A DNA stretch of 64,000 bases from Spiroplasma poulsonii (GTDB taxonomy: Bacteria; Bacillota_I; Bacilli_A; Mycoplasmatales; Mycoplasmataceae): NCBI RefSeq assembly GCF_009866525.1, contig NZ_CM020866.1:1466451-1530450 (forward strand), read 5' to 3'. Under the pieces are notes generated by a model, which saw nothing but the letters and a program-made list of their open reading frames with translations, did no database searches and was not told the origin of the DNA. The position numbers and the translations under genes are program-made. This document shows positions 1 to 7,921 of this stretch, piece by piece. Position 1 is the stretch's first letter. Each line of letters opens with the position of its first letter.

Positions 1-2
1 TT

Positions 3-1067
3 AATTTAAAATTAATGAATGAGGCTTTTGACTTAGCATTAATAGAACAAAATATTAAAAATGGTGTTATTGCTGATGCTATTTCTAGTGTTGTACAAAA
101 TAAATTTGTTAATTTAGAATGTGAATTAATTCAGGCTATTTATGATTATTGCTTAGCAGATGGTCAATATGAAGTAATTCCATTTCGTAGTTATACAGCC
201 GAAAATGCTGATGATGCAAATAAAGCATTCTTTACATTAAATGAAACTTTGATTGAATTAACAAATCAAATTAGTAATTTATATTTTGGTTTACCAACCG
301 ATAAAATGTTTATGGTTTTAGGTAGAAGAGCCTATTTAGGATTAACACCAGCTTATTTAAAAGTAATTGGTTCACAAGCTCAATTAAAAGCAATGGTTAA
401 TGGTGAATTATATGAAAATACTGCAATGGGTATTCCTGTATCTAAAAGTTTTCATTTAGAAAAAACATATACAAAAGGACAAGTTAACCGTGATAAAGGT
501 TATAATTTTACTAATGTAAATGGTTTAATTATTAATAAACAAGTATGAGCATATCCAATTAATATGGATACTATTCAACAAGTTTTAGATAATGATACTG
601 CTAACCCTAAATGAATTGGTAAAGTGCAGTATGCAACACCAACTATTTTATATCCTAAAACATGTAAAATTATTTTAGAAAAAGCGCCAACCCAAGATGA
701 AATTAATACTGCTAAAAGTAATCTTAATAAAACATTTAGAGTTCCTGTTGATTATGTAATTCCATCATCAAATAAAATTGATATTAATGGAATTAATAAA
801 TTAGATAAACCAACTATTCACGTTACAGACCCAACTCAAACAACAGCCGAACAATTAAAACCACAATTTAAAGCTGTCGTTTTAAAAGCAATTAAAGCCG
901 TAGATAGTTCTTTAACTGAGAATGATTATGATTACTTTATTGAAGCTAAGGGTGAAGATTGACCAATAGATATTACAAATGATAAAACTGTTGAAGTTCA
1001 AATTGAGGGTAAAAACAAGGCCACTGGTCAAACAAATCCGATTGATGTTATAATTAAAAATTCTTAA
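3..1067 (+). CDS. Prophage structural protein, probable major capsid protein (C-terminal part)
   Basis: The frame is open to the left window edge, so the N-terminus is missing; about 354 residues are visible with TGA read as Trp. The first two thirds look like a folded capsid core. The last ~130 residues, after the segment ending KAPTQDE, are beta-rich with Pro/Thr/Val repeats like an Ig-type decoration domain. It is the first visible gene of a same-strand series (KTSC protein, connector-like protein, membrane protein, holin-like protein). A capsid with a C-terminal Ig-like domain is known in several tailed phages, including phi29. The capsid call is inference from order and composition; another head or tail protein is possible. 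Confidence 0.45.
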
Positions 1068-1073
1068 TAAACA

Positions 1074-1991
1074 ATGAATTTACTAATATTACGCGTTTTA
1101 ACTTTATTAACAGAAAATTTAGGTAATAAGTTAGTAATAAATAAATTTGTTAATTTAATTAATAAGGTTAATAAATTTGCTTCATATTATTCTAATCCCT
1201 TACAAAAAATTACAAATAAGATTGAAGATATTTATAAATGATTAGATCCATTTACTTATTTAGATTTAATTAAAAAAGGTCATAAAAAAGAAATACAACA
1301 AATATTAAGTCAATTAGAAAAAGATAATAATATTAAAAATAGAGAACAATTTAAAAATGAAAATTATCTAAATACTAATTGACAACCTTTAAATAGTAGT
1401 TGACTTGATAGTGGAATGTTTAATATTACAAATAAGTTAACTTTAACAGGTAATTTAACTATTTTAATATATACAAAAACAGCAAAACATCCAAAATTTT
1501 ATGGACCCTATGTTTATCCTAGTGTTCCAGTTGAAATTTGAAAATTATTAAGTAATGCTGTATCTAATGCAGGAACTTTATTTTGACGTTATTGATTAAG
1601 AAAATGATTACCTAGTCATTTAAGAAATTATATTAAAAAACGATTACCAAAAGCATTAAAAGAAAAATATCCCAAAGGAACTACTAAATTAACATTACCA
1701 ACAGTTCAAAAATTACAACAAATTAAAAAGTTTATTAATAATTTAAAGATTGGACATTTTAACTTTAATTTTGCTGGTGAAATTAATAATAAAAAATGAT
1801 ATCGAGAGCGAAAAAGTGATGTTAAAAATATTAAAAACTTATATAAAACACCAGTTAAAAATATGTTTTACAAAACCAATCAAACTATCAAAACAATTAA
1901 GAAAACAAAAACAAGAGTTAATAGTTATAAGCCAAATAATTTAAAAAATAAATATCGTAATCAATTAAGGGGTGTTTTATATGGAAAATAA
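1074..1991 (+). CDS. Prophage protein with KTSC-like domain
   Basis: 305 residues, Trp encoded by TGA. The segment at about residues 130-185 contains YGPYVYPSVPVEIWK followed by an aromatic/basic stretch. This fits the KTSC family (an aromatic strand, 'VP..V...L', then a small helix), often found in phage proteins or fused to virion proteins. The rest is Lys/Asn-rich; the C-terminal ~100 residues are strongly basic. It starts 7 bp after the capsid-like gene and overlaps the next gene by 11 bp, so it is translated as part of the structural operon. KTSC is recognised by pattern only. The exact role is unknown; a minor virion protein or DNA-binding head component is plausible. Confidence 0.5.
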
Positions 1992-2949
1992 TTTAAGTAA
2001 TTTGTTATTTATAACAGTTGAAGATGTTAAAGCAAGTAAACTTTGACAACCTACTAATGATAGAAAGAAATCTGCTTATAATGATAATTTAATTTATAAT
2101 GCTATTTTAAAAACTAGTTTATGAATGGATAGATTATCAGGTGGGACAATTTCAGATAAAATAAATAAAAAAGATTTATTTCCATGAGTAAAAAAAGATA
2201 ATACTGGTTTAATTGAATATGATAAATGATTAAGTTATATTCAATCTGCTTGTTTATTAGCAGTTATTAATTGATATTTACCCAAAGGAGTTAATGATTT
2301 AACTGGTAGTGCTTCATTTTCACAAGGTGGTGTAGCATATTCACAAACTAATGACCCTGAGGCAAATGAAAATATTACTCGTGATGTTAAAAATGCTTTA
2401 AAATTAGCAGGTGAAATAATTGATATTATATCTAGTAAAACAGTATCTAGACCTTATAATTATAGTTTAGATAATTATGCTCATCCATGAGAAGAAGAAT
2501 ATAAACATATTAGTAAAAAAACTTTTTATCCAACATTATTATTTTGATTAAAAGAGCGATTACAAACAGATAATTCAATAAATATTACTTATCCTATTAT
2601 TAATGATTTTAGTAAAATTGATTATAACGAATATATTAAGATTAATATAAATGATTGAGAAGTTGTTGATACAAGTGATTTAGATAATACAAGGTATGAT
2701 TATCAAATAAATAATTGAGATAAAGAAAATTATAAATATAATATTTGAATTAAAACAAGTAATCAAAATAATTATTATTTAGCAACATACAAAAATTTTA
2801 TAGGAAAAATAACTATTGGGTCTGCTGAATTAGAAAGTCCTGTTTCTCATCGTGTAGAATTAGAAGATGACGGAATTATTGCTATATATACTGGTAGATT
2901 TGATGGAACAATTTCTTATTTACACATTGAAAGAAAAAAAGTAATTTAG
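1981..2949 (+). CDS. Prophage structural protein of unknown type (connector/tail candidate)
   Basis: 322 residues with many TGA-encoded Trp. There are no membrane segments. The N-terminal half is helical (DVKASKLWQPTNDRKK, then a hydrophobic helix near LLAVINWYLPKG). The C-terminal half is beta-rich (alternating Tyr/Asn/Ile strands ending GRFDGTISYLHIERKKVI). It overlaps the KTSC gene by 11 bp and is followed after 12 bp by a membrane-protein gene with a strong GGGGG-type ribosome site. An N-terminal helical domain beside head genes resembles head-tail connector proteins, but no family motif is certain. I do not recognise it; structural by neighbourhood. Confidence 0.45.
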
Positions 2950-2961
2950 AGGGGGCAATTA

Positions 2962-3567
2962 ATGAAACAAGATAAAACAACTTGATTAAAGGGTGCCTTA
3001 CCTTGAAATTGATTTAAAAAAGACCCTATTCCAACTTATAATTGAACTCATAAAGATATTAGAGAATGAGAAAGAAAATATAAAATTCGTAGTTGAGTAG
3101 TTAGTTTTTATACATTAATATTTTTAGCATTAAATTGTTGATTAGAATATGGGATGATTGATGGTATTAAGAATAAAATTGATTGATATAATTATGGTCA
3201 ATATTGAGGTAATGGCATAGCAATATTATTAACACCTTTATTTACACATGGAATTCAAGGAATATTTGTTGCTAGTAGTAAGCCCAAAGTAGATATGAAA
3301 ATTGATATACCACGATTAAAAGTTTCTAAAATGGGATTAGTATTTACAATTTTACCTTTAATCACTTTAATAATTTCTTTAATTATAATTTGAATTGATA
3401 AATCAAAATGAAAAAAAGACCATTTAAGACATTGTTTAGATTGTCGGATTAATCCGCGTGTTATTCAACCACGAATAGCAAAACAATGAAATAATTTAGA
3501 TGGCATAACAGAAGAAAAATTAAAAAATATACAAAATGAAAATAACAAAGAATTAAATTTAAAATAG
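2962..3567 (+). CDS. Prophage membrane protein
   Basis: 201 residues. It has a Trp-rich cytoplasmic N-terminus (PWNWFKKDP), then probable membrane spans at about 45-65 (VVSFYTLIFLALNCW), 80-105 (GIAILLTPLFTHGIQGIFVA) and 125-148 (FTILPLITLIISLIIIW). A basic tail follows with a CLDCRINPR motif, a possible metal or disulphide pair. A ribosome site AGAGGGGG lies 6 bp upstream. A second copy lies at the right window edge in the other prophage and carries a short insertion near its C-terminus. It sits between the structural genes and the holin-like gene, which would fit a lysis or envelope role, but the function is unknown. Confidence 0.5.
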
Positions 3568-3580
3568 ACTATATATAGGG

Positions 3581-3685
3581 GTGGCTGATATTTTTGGGTG
3601 GTTATATAGTTTAATTTATAAATTATTTTGTTCTGAAAGAATGGATGGCCACTGTTTGAGTAAGGATAAGAAAGGAAATAAAGAA
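3581..3685 (+). other. Conserved 35-codon ORF fused upstream of the holin-like gene
   Basis: A GTG start after ATAGGG opens a frame reading ADIFGWLYSLIYKLF then CSERMDGHCLSKDKKG. It runs in frame, without a stop, into the next ATG at 3686. In the right prophage the same peptide is kept almost unchanged (63532-63636), but there it ends in TAA just before the downstream ATG and GTG is replaced by GCG. Conservation suggests a real small membrane peptide. The fusion in this copy could be read-through of no consequence. Start codon uncertain. Confidence 0.35.
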
Positions 3686-3979
3686 ATGGAAATTAGTAAT
3701 GAAATAGTAATTGCTTTACTTGTATTAGCGGGTGCTGGTGGAATGGGTAGTCTTGGTATTCTTGGATTATCTGCTAAAAAAATTAAAAAATATAAAGCAG
3801 AAATTAGAGAATTAAGAACTGCTGTTATTGCCCACGAAAAACATTTACGAGGACCTGATTATGCAACTGAATTAGCATTAAAAACAGGTCAAATTAAAAA
3901 TGTTAAAAAACAAGTTAAAGTAAACGATAAAAAACAAGAACAAAAAGATGCTATTAAAAAACTAACAAATAGTATTTAA
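3686..3979 (+). CDS. Small holin-like prophage membrane protein
   Basis: 97 residues. One N-terminal hydrophobic span (IALLVLAGAGGMGSLGILGL) is followed by a basic helix and a long charged coiled-coil-like tail rich in Lys, Glu and Gln. I chose the ATG at 3686 because AAAGGAAA lies 6-8 bp upstream and because the right prophage copy starts at the equivalent ATG. It is the last gene of the + strand structural block, immediately before a bidirectional terminator. One span with a basic tail suits a holin, spanin-like or small virion membrane protein. No family is recognised, so lysis is inference from size and place. Confidence 0.5.
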   Translation: MEISNEIVIALLVLAGAGGMGSLGILGLSAKKIKKYKAEIRELRTAVIAHEKHLRGPDYATELALKTGQIKNVKKQVKVNDKKQEQKDAIKKLTNSI

Positions 3980-3980
3980 A

Positions 3981-4008
3981 AAAAATAACCTTAATTGGTT
4001 ATTTTTTA
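3981..4008. terminator. Bidirectional terminator between convergent prophage operons
   Basis: Inverted repeat AATAACC / GGTTATT with a TTAATT loop, flanked by A and T runs, so it works on both strands. It separates the + strand structural genes from the - strand early genes. The right prophage has the same element at 63217-63244. Confidence 0.85.
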
Positions 4009-4229
4009 TTTTCTAATATTAAGTCTAAATTTTTAACTTTACAAATAACTAAATTATTTTCTCCATAATTATTTTTATAATATTCTCAGTATTCAGTTGA
4101 ATTAATATCTACATCTTGTTTATCAATCCCAATTATATATTCACCACGAGGGTTTTTACAAGGGCGATTACCTTGTTCATAGCGATAACATAAAATATAA
4201 TTATTTATATTCTTTATTTCCTTTATCAT
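3999..4229 (-). CDS. Small prophage protein, unknown
   Basis: 76 residues, mostly Tyr/Asn/Glu, with one TGA-Trp (EYWEYYKNNYGENN) and a Cys pair (LCYRYEQGNRPC). The start ATG overlaps the end of the upstream gene by 29 bp in another frame, typical of this early operon, and the stop lies inside the terminator stem. The right prophage lacks it: there the upstream gene runs straight into the terminator. No family recognised; copy-specific cargo at the operon's distal end. Confidence 0.45.
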
Positions 4230-4389
4230 GTGTTATATAAAAGTTAATAAGATATTCTATTTTTTGAGAATAAGTACTAAAATTTAATTCATTTCAAACT
4301 TTTTCTTCGTTTTTATTTAAGTAAATATTAACATTCCTAATTTTGCAAGAATAATATTTTCCAGTTTTTTGATTATATGAATGTTTCAT
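4201..4389 (-). CDS. Prophage small protein, ribbon-helix-helix-like
   Basis: 62 residues. After a short basic N-terminus there is a strand-like segment NVNIYLNKNEE, then WNELNFSTYSQKIEYLINFYI, which suits a ribbon-helix-helix DNA-binding fold (beta strand plus two helices). The right prophage homologue (63041-63217) differs mainly in length and a few charged residues. It follows the resolvase gene by 4 bp in the early operon. A small regulator or DNA-binding accessory protein is inferred; no experimentally known homologue is recognised. Confidence 0.5.
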
Positions 4390-4393
4390 AATA

Positions 4394-4900
4394 TTAACTC
4401 TCATAATTAGCAATAATAATGGCATCTCGTAAATGATTACTTATTTTTTCATTCTTATTTTTTCAACCTTTACCATATTCATAAGTTAAATTAATATCTT
4501 TTTCATATTTTCATACAGAACTATCATTATATTTACTTAAATTTTCCATATTTTTAACAACTGATTTAGTATGGCGTGGTGATACTCAATTATAACTAAC
4601 TCAAGTATTTTCAATCGCACCCAGTAATCTTAATAAATCATCTCTATCTTTACTAGCATTAGCAGATGTATATAAACAATCTTCAATATTTAATCCTTTT
4701 GGAAAAAGTTCACCTTTATTTTTTACATAATAATCTGAATATAAATATTCATCTATAAATTCATCAATAAATTTATAATGTTCTTTTCAATATTTACTAG
4801 TAAATTCATTTTGTTTAATTAATTTATTATCTTCATATATAACAATAGCAGTAGTACCAGTTCCTGATGGGTCAATACCTATTTTTATCAAGTGGCTCAT
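4394..4900 (-). CDS. RuvC-like (RNase H fold) Holliday-junction resolvase of the prophage
   Basis: 168 residues. The N-terminus KIGIDPSGTGTTA is the first acidic strand of an RNase H/RuvC-type nuclease. A second acidic residue sits in LNIEDCLY, and the C-terminal HLRDAIIIANYE supplies the last Asp. The ATG overlaps the recT-like stop: the sequence reads both as the recT tail and as the start MSHLIKIG. Such nucleases next to RecT resolve branched DNA during phage recombination. The central ~50 residues differ strongly from the right-hand copy while both ends are nearly identical, which suggests mosaic exchange. Confidence 0.7.
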
Positions 4901-5808
4901 TCCTCATCGTTATTATTATTAACTGTTGGTACTACATTTGAAATATCTTCTTCTTTAACTACATTATCGTTTATGTCCACTATTTCATCATTAGGTGGGG
5001 TATATAATTTTATATTATTTGATAAAATTTCATCGTTAATATGCCCCTTATTTTGAGTGAAAGTAGCATCATTATCAATATAAATCTTTTCATCATTAGT
5101 TGTAATAACTGCTTGATCTGATTTATATGCTTGTTGTAATTCAACTGACATAATACCTCATTTTCTTAATAATGATGTTAATACGGTTTTAAGGGCCATT
5201 TCATCAAAACTAGCAATATAAAATGATTTATTTTTAGCATAAGTTTTAGAATATTTCATAAAATGATTTTCCATTTGTTCTTTGGTCATATATAAAGTTT
5301 TTTCAAAACCATTAACCATTTTAAAGTATGCTACATAACCAATAATTGGTAATTTTTCTCTTTCATCTTCATTTTGAATTCAATTAAAACTAGTTCCTTT
5401 TAAACGATCATAATTTACTAATTCATTTTCTTTTACATCTGATACTGACATATCTAAATATTGACCACTTCTTTGGGCTAATTGAATATAACCTTTATAA
5501 CCCATTTGAAATTGTGCTTGATTAACTCATTCTTGTATTTCACGACCATTAATAATTCTTGTTATTTTTGTGTTATATGGTACTACATAAGCATAACCAA
5601 ATTGTTTTTCCATTGGTAAATTTAATAAAACACCTTGATAACAAGCAGTCATAATTGTTTTTGGATCGGCTTTTTGTAATAATTCATTACTATTTGATAT
5701 TGCAATTATATTACTTTTAAATCTTGCAATTTCATTTTCATTAGAAAATTTACTTTTTATTCATTCTGTTGTTCTATCTGTTCTTAAAAATTCAACAATA
5801 TTTGCCAT
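4885..5808 (-). CDS. recT: RecT-family single-strand annealing recombinase
   Basis: 307 residues. The core at about residues 40-210 reads as the RecT/Bet type: KADPKTIMTACYQGVLLNLPMEKQFGYAYVVPYN is the conserved 'substrate of choice' block, followed by QFQMGYKGYIQLAQRSGQY and IGYVAYFKMVNG. A Gly-Ile-Met segment (RKWGIMSVELQQAY) and an acidic Asn/Asp/Glu-rich tail end the protein with two TGA-Trp. It anneals single strands in phage recombination and replication. It sits between a DUF1351-like coiled-coil protein and a RuvC-like nuclease, the usual neighbours of RecT. The stop overlaps the nuclease start by 16 bp. Confidence 0.88.
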
Positions 5809-5809
5809 A

Positions 5810-6511
5810 TTATTTTTCTCCTTTATTTATTTTAAAATTAATACCTTTAACCCCAATTAAATTAATATCTTTATTACTATCTCACTGATCTTTAATTTCA
5901 TTTTTAACAATTTGTTCATCAATAGTTAAATAATTTTTAATAAGATTAATAAGTTCTAATTTATCGGCTTTTTGTAAAAAATCATCATTAATACCAATAA
6001 CCTCAATATCTTTAATTAATAATTTATCTTTACGAAAATTACTAGTAATAATTTTTAATTCTTGCTCTTGTTTTGCTATACTTTTAATTTCTAAAAATTG
6101 TTCTTTTTTATGATTTTCAATAATTTCATTTTGTTTTTGAAATTGAATATTAATAACATTATTTTTTAAAGAATCATGATTATTCTTAATATTATTTTCT
6201 AAATTCAAAATATCTTTTCTAATAAAATTTAATTCATCTTTAAAATTTTTTATTAATTCTAATGGTTTTCTAAAAACATAATCAATTTTTGAAACTACTA
6301 ATTTTAAATCTTTTAGTGATTGTGATTTATATCCTCCATTCATTAATCAAGCTTGTTGTCGATATATAAATTCTGCTAATTCTTGTCCATTTTCATCAAT
6401 TCATTTTTTAATTGGTAATGCTTTTAAACTTAATTCTTTAAAATCATTTCCTTTTAAATAAAATGGATAAGTAATATTTTTAACTTCATTATTTAACTTT
6501 AAATCTTCCAT
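5810..6511 (-). CDS. Coiled-coil prophage protein, DUF1351-like, partner of RecT
   Basis: 233 residues. A basic N-terminal segment is followed by a long charged helix (about residues 80-165) and a C-terminal 'NLIKNYLTIDEQIVKNEIKDQW...' portion. Position directly upstream of recT (stop and next start nearly touch, with a GGAG site) and the helical make-up match DUF1351 proteins, which usually accompany RecT in Firmicutes phages. The right prophage carries a same-length homologue at 60920-61621. The role is probably accessory to strand annealing or end processing. The family assignment is by context and composition. Confidence 0.6.
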
Positions 6512-6513
6512 AA

Positions 6514-6651
6514 TTAAATTTCCTCTAATTCCATTTCTTCAATTAAATTATCAATATATTCATAAGCACTTTCTTCTGAATGACATTCTTCTAATGCAAT
6601 ATTGAATAAGTCTTCTTCTGTATAAACATAACCATTTTCATCTTTTCACAT
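6514..6651 (-). CDS. Acidic 45-residue prophage protein
   Basis: Starts MWKDENGYVYTEEDLF and is strongly acidic, ending EEMELEEI. Trp2 is TGA-encoded. The stop is 2 bp from the next start; the right copy (60780-60917) has identical length with few changes, which supports a real gene. No function is apparent; small acidic early phage proteins often act as inhibitors or nucleic-acid mimics, but nothing here proves that. Confidence 0.6.
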
Positions 6652-6652
6652 A

Positions 6653-6874
6653 CTAATTTACCTCATTTTTTGATATTAATATTTCTATTAATTTTCTTCC
6701 TTTTTGTTCTTTAACATCAAAATAAATTATTTCTTGATTTAATAAATATGCTTCTTCATTTTTAATTAAATTAATATCATCATTAATATTTTCTTTTTGC
6801 CCTGTTTTATTATCAAATATATTAATACAAAAATCATTGTACATATATATTGATATTAGATTTTTGATTGTCAT
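6653..6874 (-). CDS. First gene of left prophage early operon, unknown
   Basis: 73 residues starting MTIKNLISIYMYNDF, with a perfect AGGAGGT site. It is not homologous to the gene in the same slot of the right prophage (60589-60777), so this position is a swappable cassette. The conserved leader hairpins lie just upstream. No family recognised. Confidence 0.55.
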   Translation of the reverse strand: MTIKNLISIYMYNDFCINIFDNKTGQKENINDDINLIKNEEAYLLNQEIIYFDVKEQKGRKLIEILISKNEVN

Positions 6875-6893
6875 ATTTACCTCCTATTTTTAA

Positions 6894-6933
6894 CTCGCTG
6901 GCACTCACTCCCAAGTGAAAGTGCCAAAGCGAG
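6894..6933 (-). promoter_or_regulatory. Conserved long hairpin in early-operon leader (left copy)
   Basis: Stem read on the - strand: CTCGCT(TT)GGCACT-TT-CACT, loop TGGG, then AGTG-AGTGCC-AGCGAG. It sits just upstream of the Shine-Dalgarno of the first early gene. It is identical to the right prophage hairpin at 60343-60382 except for one loop base, although the flanks differ. The structure is visible; the role (leader RNA switch, protein-binding site or single-strand origin) is inference. Confidence 0.7.
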
Positions 6934-6973
6934 AGTTAGTTATATAATTAAGTATTTATCTATTTATTTACTA

Positions 6974-7006
6974 CGCCATTCGCTTCACTGCGGGTGAGTG
7001 GTGGCG
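6974..7006. promoter_or_regulatory. GC-rich two-part hairpin with covariation (left copy)
   Basis: Outer stem CGCCA/TGGCG and inner stem CACT/AGTG (read on +). The right copy at 60268-60300 keeps the outer stem and has CGCT/AGCG inside, so one A-T pair has become G-C with both partners changed. The patch is much richer in G+C than its surroundings. Confidence 0.65.
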
Positions 7007-7128
7007 GTATGTTTTATTGTTTAATGTTTAATAATCGACAGTTGTTTTTATAAGATAATGCCAGAGAATTCTCTCTCTTCATCCGCACCATTTCAGGTCA
7101 AAGCGTTCAGTTTTTAAAATAAATTCAC

Positions 7129-7355
7129 TTGCACCTTGAAGAGCCTAATGCTGACTTTGCGGTTTTTAAAACCTCTGTCATCCTCTAATGGGATAATATC
7201 TATCGCAAATTTATTTATAAAGTGGCCATCTCAATATTTATTGTCGTTTGATGTTGACCTCGCACTTATCACGACTATCGCTTGTTAAAGCGTCTATTAT
7301 TTCCGGACTGATTACCGCTGGGCTAGACCGCCTCACGTGGAATAAAAACACTTAG
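7129..7355 (+). pseudogene. Decayed copy of the small prophage membrane ORF
   Basis: Aligns with the intact 74-codon ORF of the right prophage (59927-60151). It starts with the same TTG-His-Leu-Glu-Glu-Pro segment, but small indels around 7178-7200 and 7230-7280 bring a stop after about 20 codons. The 3' part (SGLITA..LDRL..WNKNT) is still recognisable in the right frame. The region is transcribed away from the early operon. This prophage copy has lost the product. Confidence 0.6.
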
Positions 7356-7383
7356 TTATTTAAAATAACCGTCCCACACTGCA

Positions 7384-7623
7384 TTAAGTTGTTTTATAAA
7401 ATCAAAGTTTTAACAAACCAGTTTCATAATCAAAGATAATTTTTGAATTTTCTAAGCGTTTATAAAACAGCTTTTGGTTTTTATCTTTTGTATGATTTAA
7501 TAAATCTTTATGTTTTTCACAAGTTCATAAAACTTTATTTGATACAAATTCTTCGGTAATGAATGATATTGCTTTATAGCAATTATCAATATCGCAAATT
7601 TGTTTTTGTTTATTAATTTTCAT
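7384..7623 (-). CDS. Small prophage protein with zinc-finger-like Cys/His
   Basis: 79 residues. Cys residues in QICDIDNCYK and the later LWTCEKHKD give a C-x4-C ... C-x2-H pattern that could bind zinc. The right copy is C-x4-C as well (KICDVIDCYK), same length, with the same LWTCEKHK. It is the outermost gene at this end of the prophage, before the terminal inverted repeat. No integrase-like motifs. The function is unknown; a small DNA- or protein-binding factor is possible. Confidence 0.55.
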
Positions 7624-7682
7624 TACTCATTCCTTTCTTTGGTATTATTTTTTTATTTATTAGCAAAATTAATTAATTGAAA

Positions 7683-7841
7683 CAGAGAAAAGACAACACC
7701 TTAAATTAGGAGAAAAAACAGGTACACTTTGTAAAGATTTCTAAGATATTTAACAAATGTGTAATACAACTTTTAAAAAGTTAATAAAAGTTGTGATAAA
7801 AAGTTTCTATTTTAAGAACTTAAGATGCTGTCCTTTCTCTG
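7683..7841. repeat. Prophage terminal inverted repeat element (left copy)
   Basis: Arms 7683-7707 and 7817-7841 are inverted repeats matching at 21 of 25 positions; all four mismatches are transitions. Between them lies an inner repeat ACAACTTTTA/TAAAAGTTGT. The right prophage has the same element, inverted, at 59446-59601. No gene lies inside. It marks the outer edge of the prophage and may be an attachment site, a recombinase-binding site or an origin. Confidence 0.6.
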
Positions 7842-7869
7842 AATTAATTAATAATTATGGGTTTACAAA

Positions 7870-7901
7870 TAAAAAAACAACCCTTTAATAAGAGTTGTTT
7901 T
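7870..7901 (-). terminator. Terminator of the lipoprotein gene, abutting the prophage
   Basis: Stem AACAAC/GTTGTT followed on the - strand by a T run. Sequence shared with the other prophage end begins at this T run, so the integration point lies at the 3' side of a host terminator. Confidence 0.65.
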
Positions 7902-7921
7902 AGCGCGTTTCGTTTTACAGT

